Below, piece after piece: positions 35,545 through 36,527 of a stretch of DNA of 36,527 bases (position 1 is the first letter of the stretch; every line of letters begins with the position of its first letter). The notes below the pieces were generated by a model that was not told the DNA's origin, did no database searches, and saw only the letters and a program-made list of their open reading frames with translations. This stretch comes from Gyrodactylus bullatarudis (Eukaryota; Platyhelminthes; Monogenea; Gyrodactylidea; Gyrodactylidae): positions 26,073 to 62,599 of the forward strand of contig SSNU01000304.1 in assembly GCA_012064415.1 (NCBI GenBank). The letters run 5' to 3'. Both the position numbers and the translations under genes were made by a program.

Positions 35545-35965
35545 TCTCAATTTTCTCTATATTCTGGTATAATTTTTTTCTTAAATTACACCAAGCAAAA
35601 AACTTTTTTTGTTTGACATGATAAAGATTGAAAAAGAACACCATCAGAAAGCTTATGGAAAATTAATTCACCTCACAAATTTTCTATGTTCTATCTATCA
35701 TACTGAGAATTCTATAGATTTTTGAAAATGTTTTGGATTTAGCAATTAAAATTCAATCTCAAAATCTCAGTCTAAAATGTATTCATGATTCATTCTTTCA
35801 CAATATGTCTAGTATAAACATTAGTATTGGAAGTGACGCCTCTCCCCCATCTATACCCATCATTCTCATGCATTAGGTAATAGGTGTAGAAAGGGAAAGC
35901 TCATGATACACACAATCACACAATATGGTATGGGGTCCTCTCATTCAGATCTTAACCTCTCTTAC
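35545..35965 (+). repeat. Dispersed repeat, copy B (copy A at 32085-32525)
   Basis: Same order of shared blocks as copy A, in the same orientation about 3.4 kb away; the two flank the unidentified minus-strand gene candidate. Divergence is high enough that recent segmental duplication is unlikely. More probably these are two old insertions of one family. Confidence 0.7.
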
Positions 35966-36215
35966 ATGTATTTGGAAGAGAAAGGAATGAGTTACCCACG
36001 CACATCAATTACACTTCATGTTTTTTCACGCTGTATAGTTTTTTTTTTGTTAGAAAATGTTTTTTTTTATTAATATGTACAGCATAAGAAATAATTAAAA
36101 ATAGATAATTCTGTATAAAAACATAATAAATCTGTTTATGAAAAGTTTCATTTTTTTAATATAATGAGTTTGTAGAAAATATGGCTTGGCAATAGTAAAA
36201 AGTCTGAAAGGCAAT

Positions 36216-36527
36216 TCATATGAACATATTGGATTCTTTTAAATTAATGTAAAGAGGAATAAAGTAAAGATTTAGAGTAATTTTAGTCCTAATATGGGCC
36301 ATAATGGATTTAATATCCCATAGATTACTACATTCATCAAGATTATATTTCTCATCAAGAGATCTAAAAGTAGATAGAAGAAAGTGATCTTTGTAAGAGC
36401 TGTGTCTTAAATTATAGTTTTGACGCACCGGGATAGATGAATTTATAAAATTTTTAATAATGAAGGCATATCTACGGATCCAAAGAGGTTGAAGTCCGGA
36501 GATAGAAATAAGTGAATTATAGGAATC
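36216..36527 (-). pseudogene. Retrotransposon ORF C-terminal fragment, cut by the window edge
   Basis: The minus-strand frame is open from the window edge to a stop at 36216. It reads LISISGLQPLWIRRYAFIIK, then VRQNYNLRHSSYKDHF. This resembles the region after the RT in many non-LTR retrotransposons, where (L)GL-PL--RR----- and a YNLR or Y-LR block appear near the C-terminus. The part with RT catalytic motifs would lie outside the window to the right. Its state cannot be judged here. Confidence 0.4.

Overview
The window is AT-rich animal nuclear DNA (roughly 70% A+T by eye) with spliced genes, large repeat-filled introns and decayed mobile elements. A TBPL1/TRF2-type TBP-related factor points to a bilaterian. 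Several introns are only 26-39 nt while others run to kilobases; such mixtures are known in some flatworms, but no diagnostic marker is present and I do not name a species.

Layout. (1) 1418-6328, + strand: 3' part of an unidentified gene with an AT-hook-like RGRP and a prion-like Asn/Gln/Pro/Tyr/His-rich tail. (2) 6.6-12 kb: no host gene; an almost perfect 155-bp inverted duplication of a retroelement-like unit, next to a Penelope-type reverse transcriptase fragment. (3) 12025-24671, - strand: a complete kinesin-13 (KIF2/KLP10A type), reconstructed from 11 exons (763 aa). Its large 3' introns hold a foldback element, a small MITE-like element, two more copies of the retroelement terminal module and a Tc1-type transposon. 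(4) 25096-27084, - strand: a complete MTMR9-type catalytically dead myotubularin (4 exons, 633 aa). (5) 27283-31070, + strand: a complete TBPL1/TRF2-like gene (5 exons, 619 aa), divergent from MTMR9 across about 200 bp. (6) 31-36.5 kb: a dispersed repeat in two copies, an unidentified spliced gene candidate on the - strand, and the end of a retrotransposon-like ORF at the right edge.

The most unusual item is a module found three times (near 10.5, 12.45 and 19.25 kb): the tail of a basic ORF (two of the three end in a PCNA-binding-like motif), then CCAAT and TATA boxes, then a segment that folds as a hammerhead-ribozyme-like three-way junction. The segment has an open stem I with compensating base changes, an 8-nt minimal stem II, and a stem III that contains the AATAAA signal. 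It looks like the terminal repeat of a Penelope-like or similar retroelement. All gene models were joined by hand from splice signals, reading phase and remembered family features; none has been tested against transcripts or databases.
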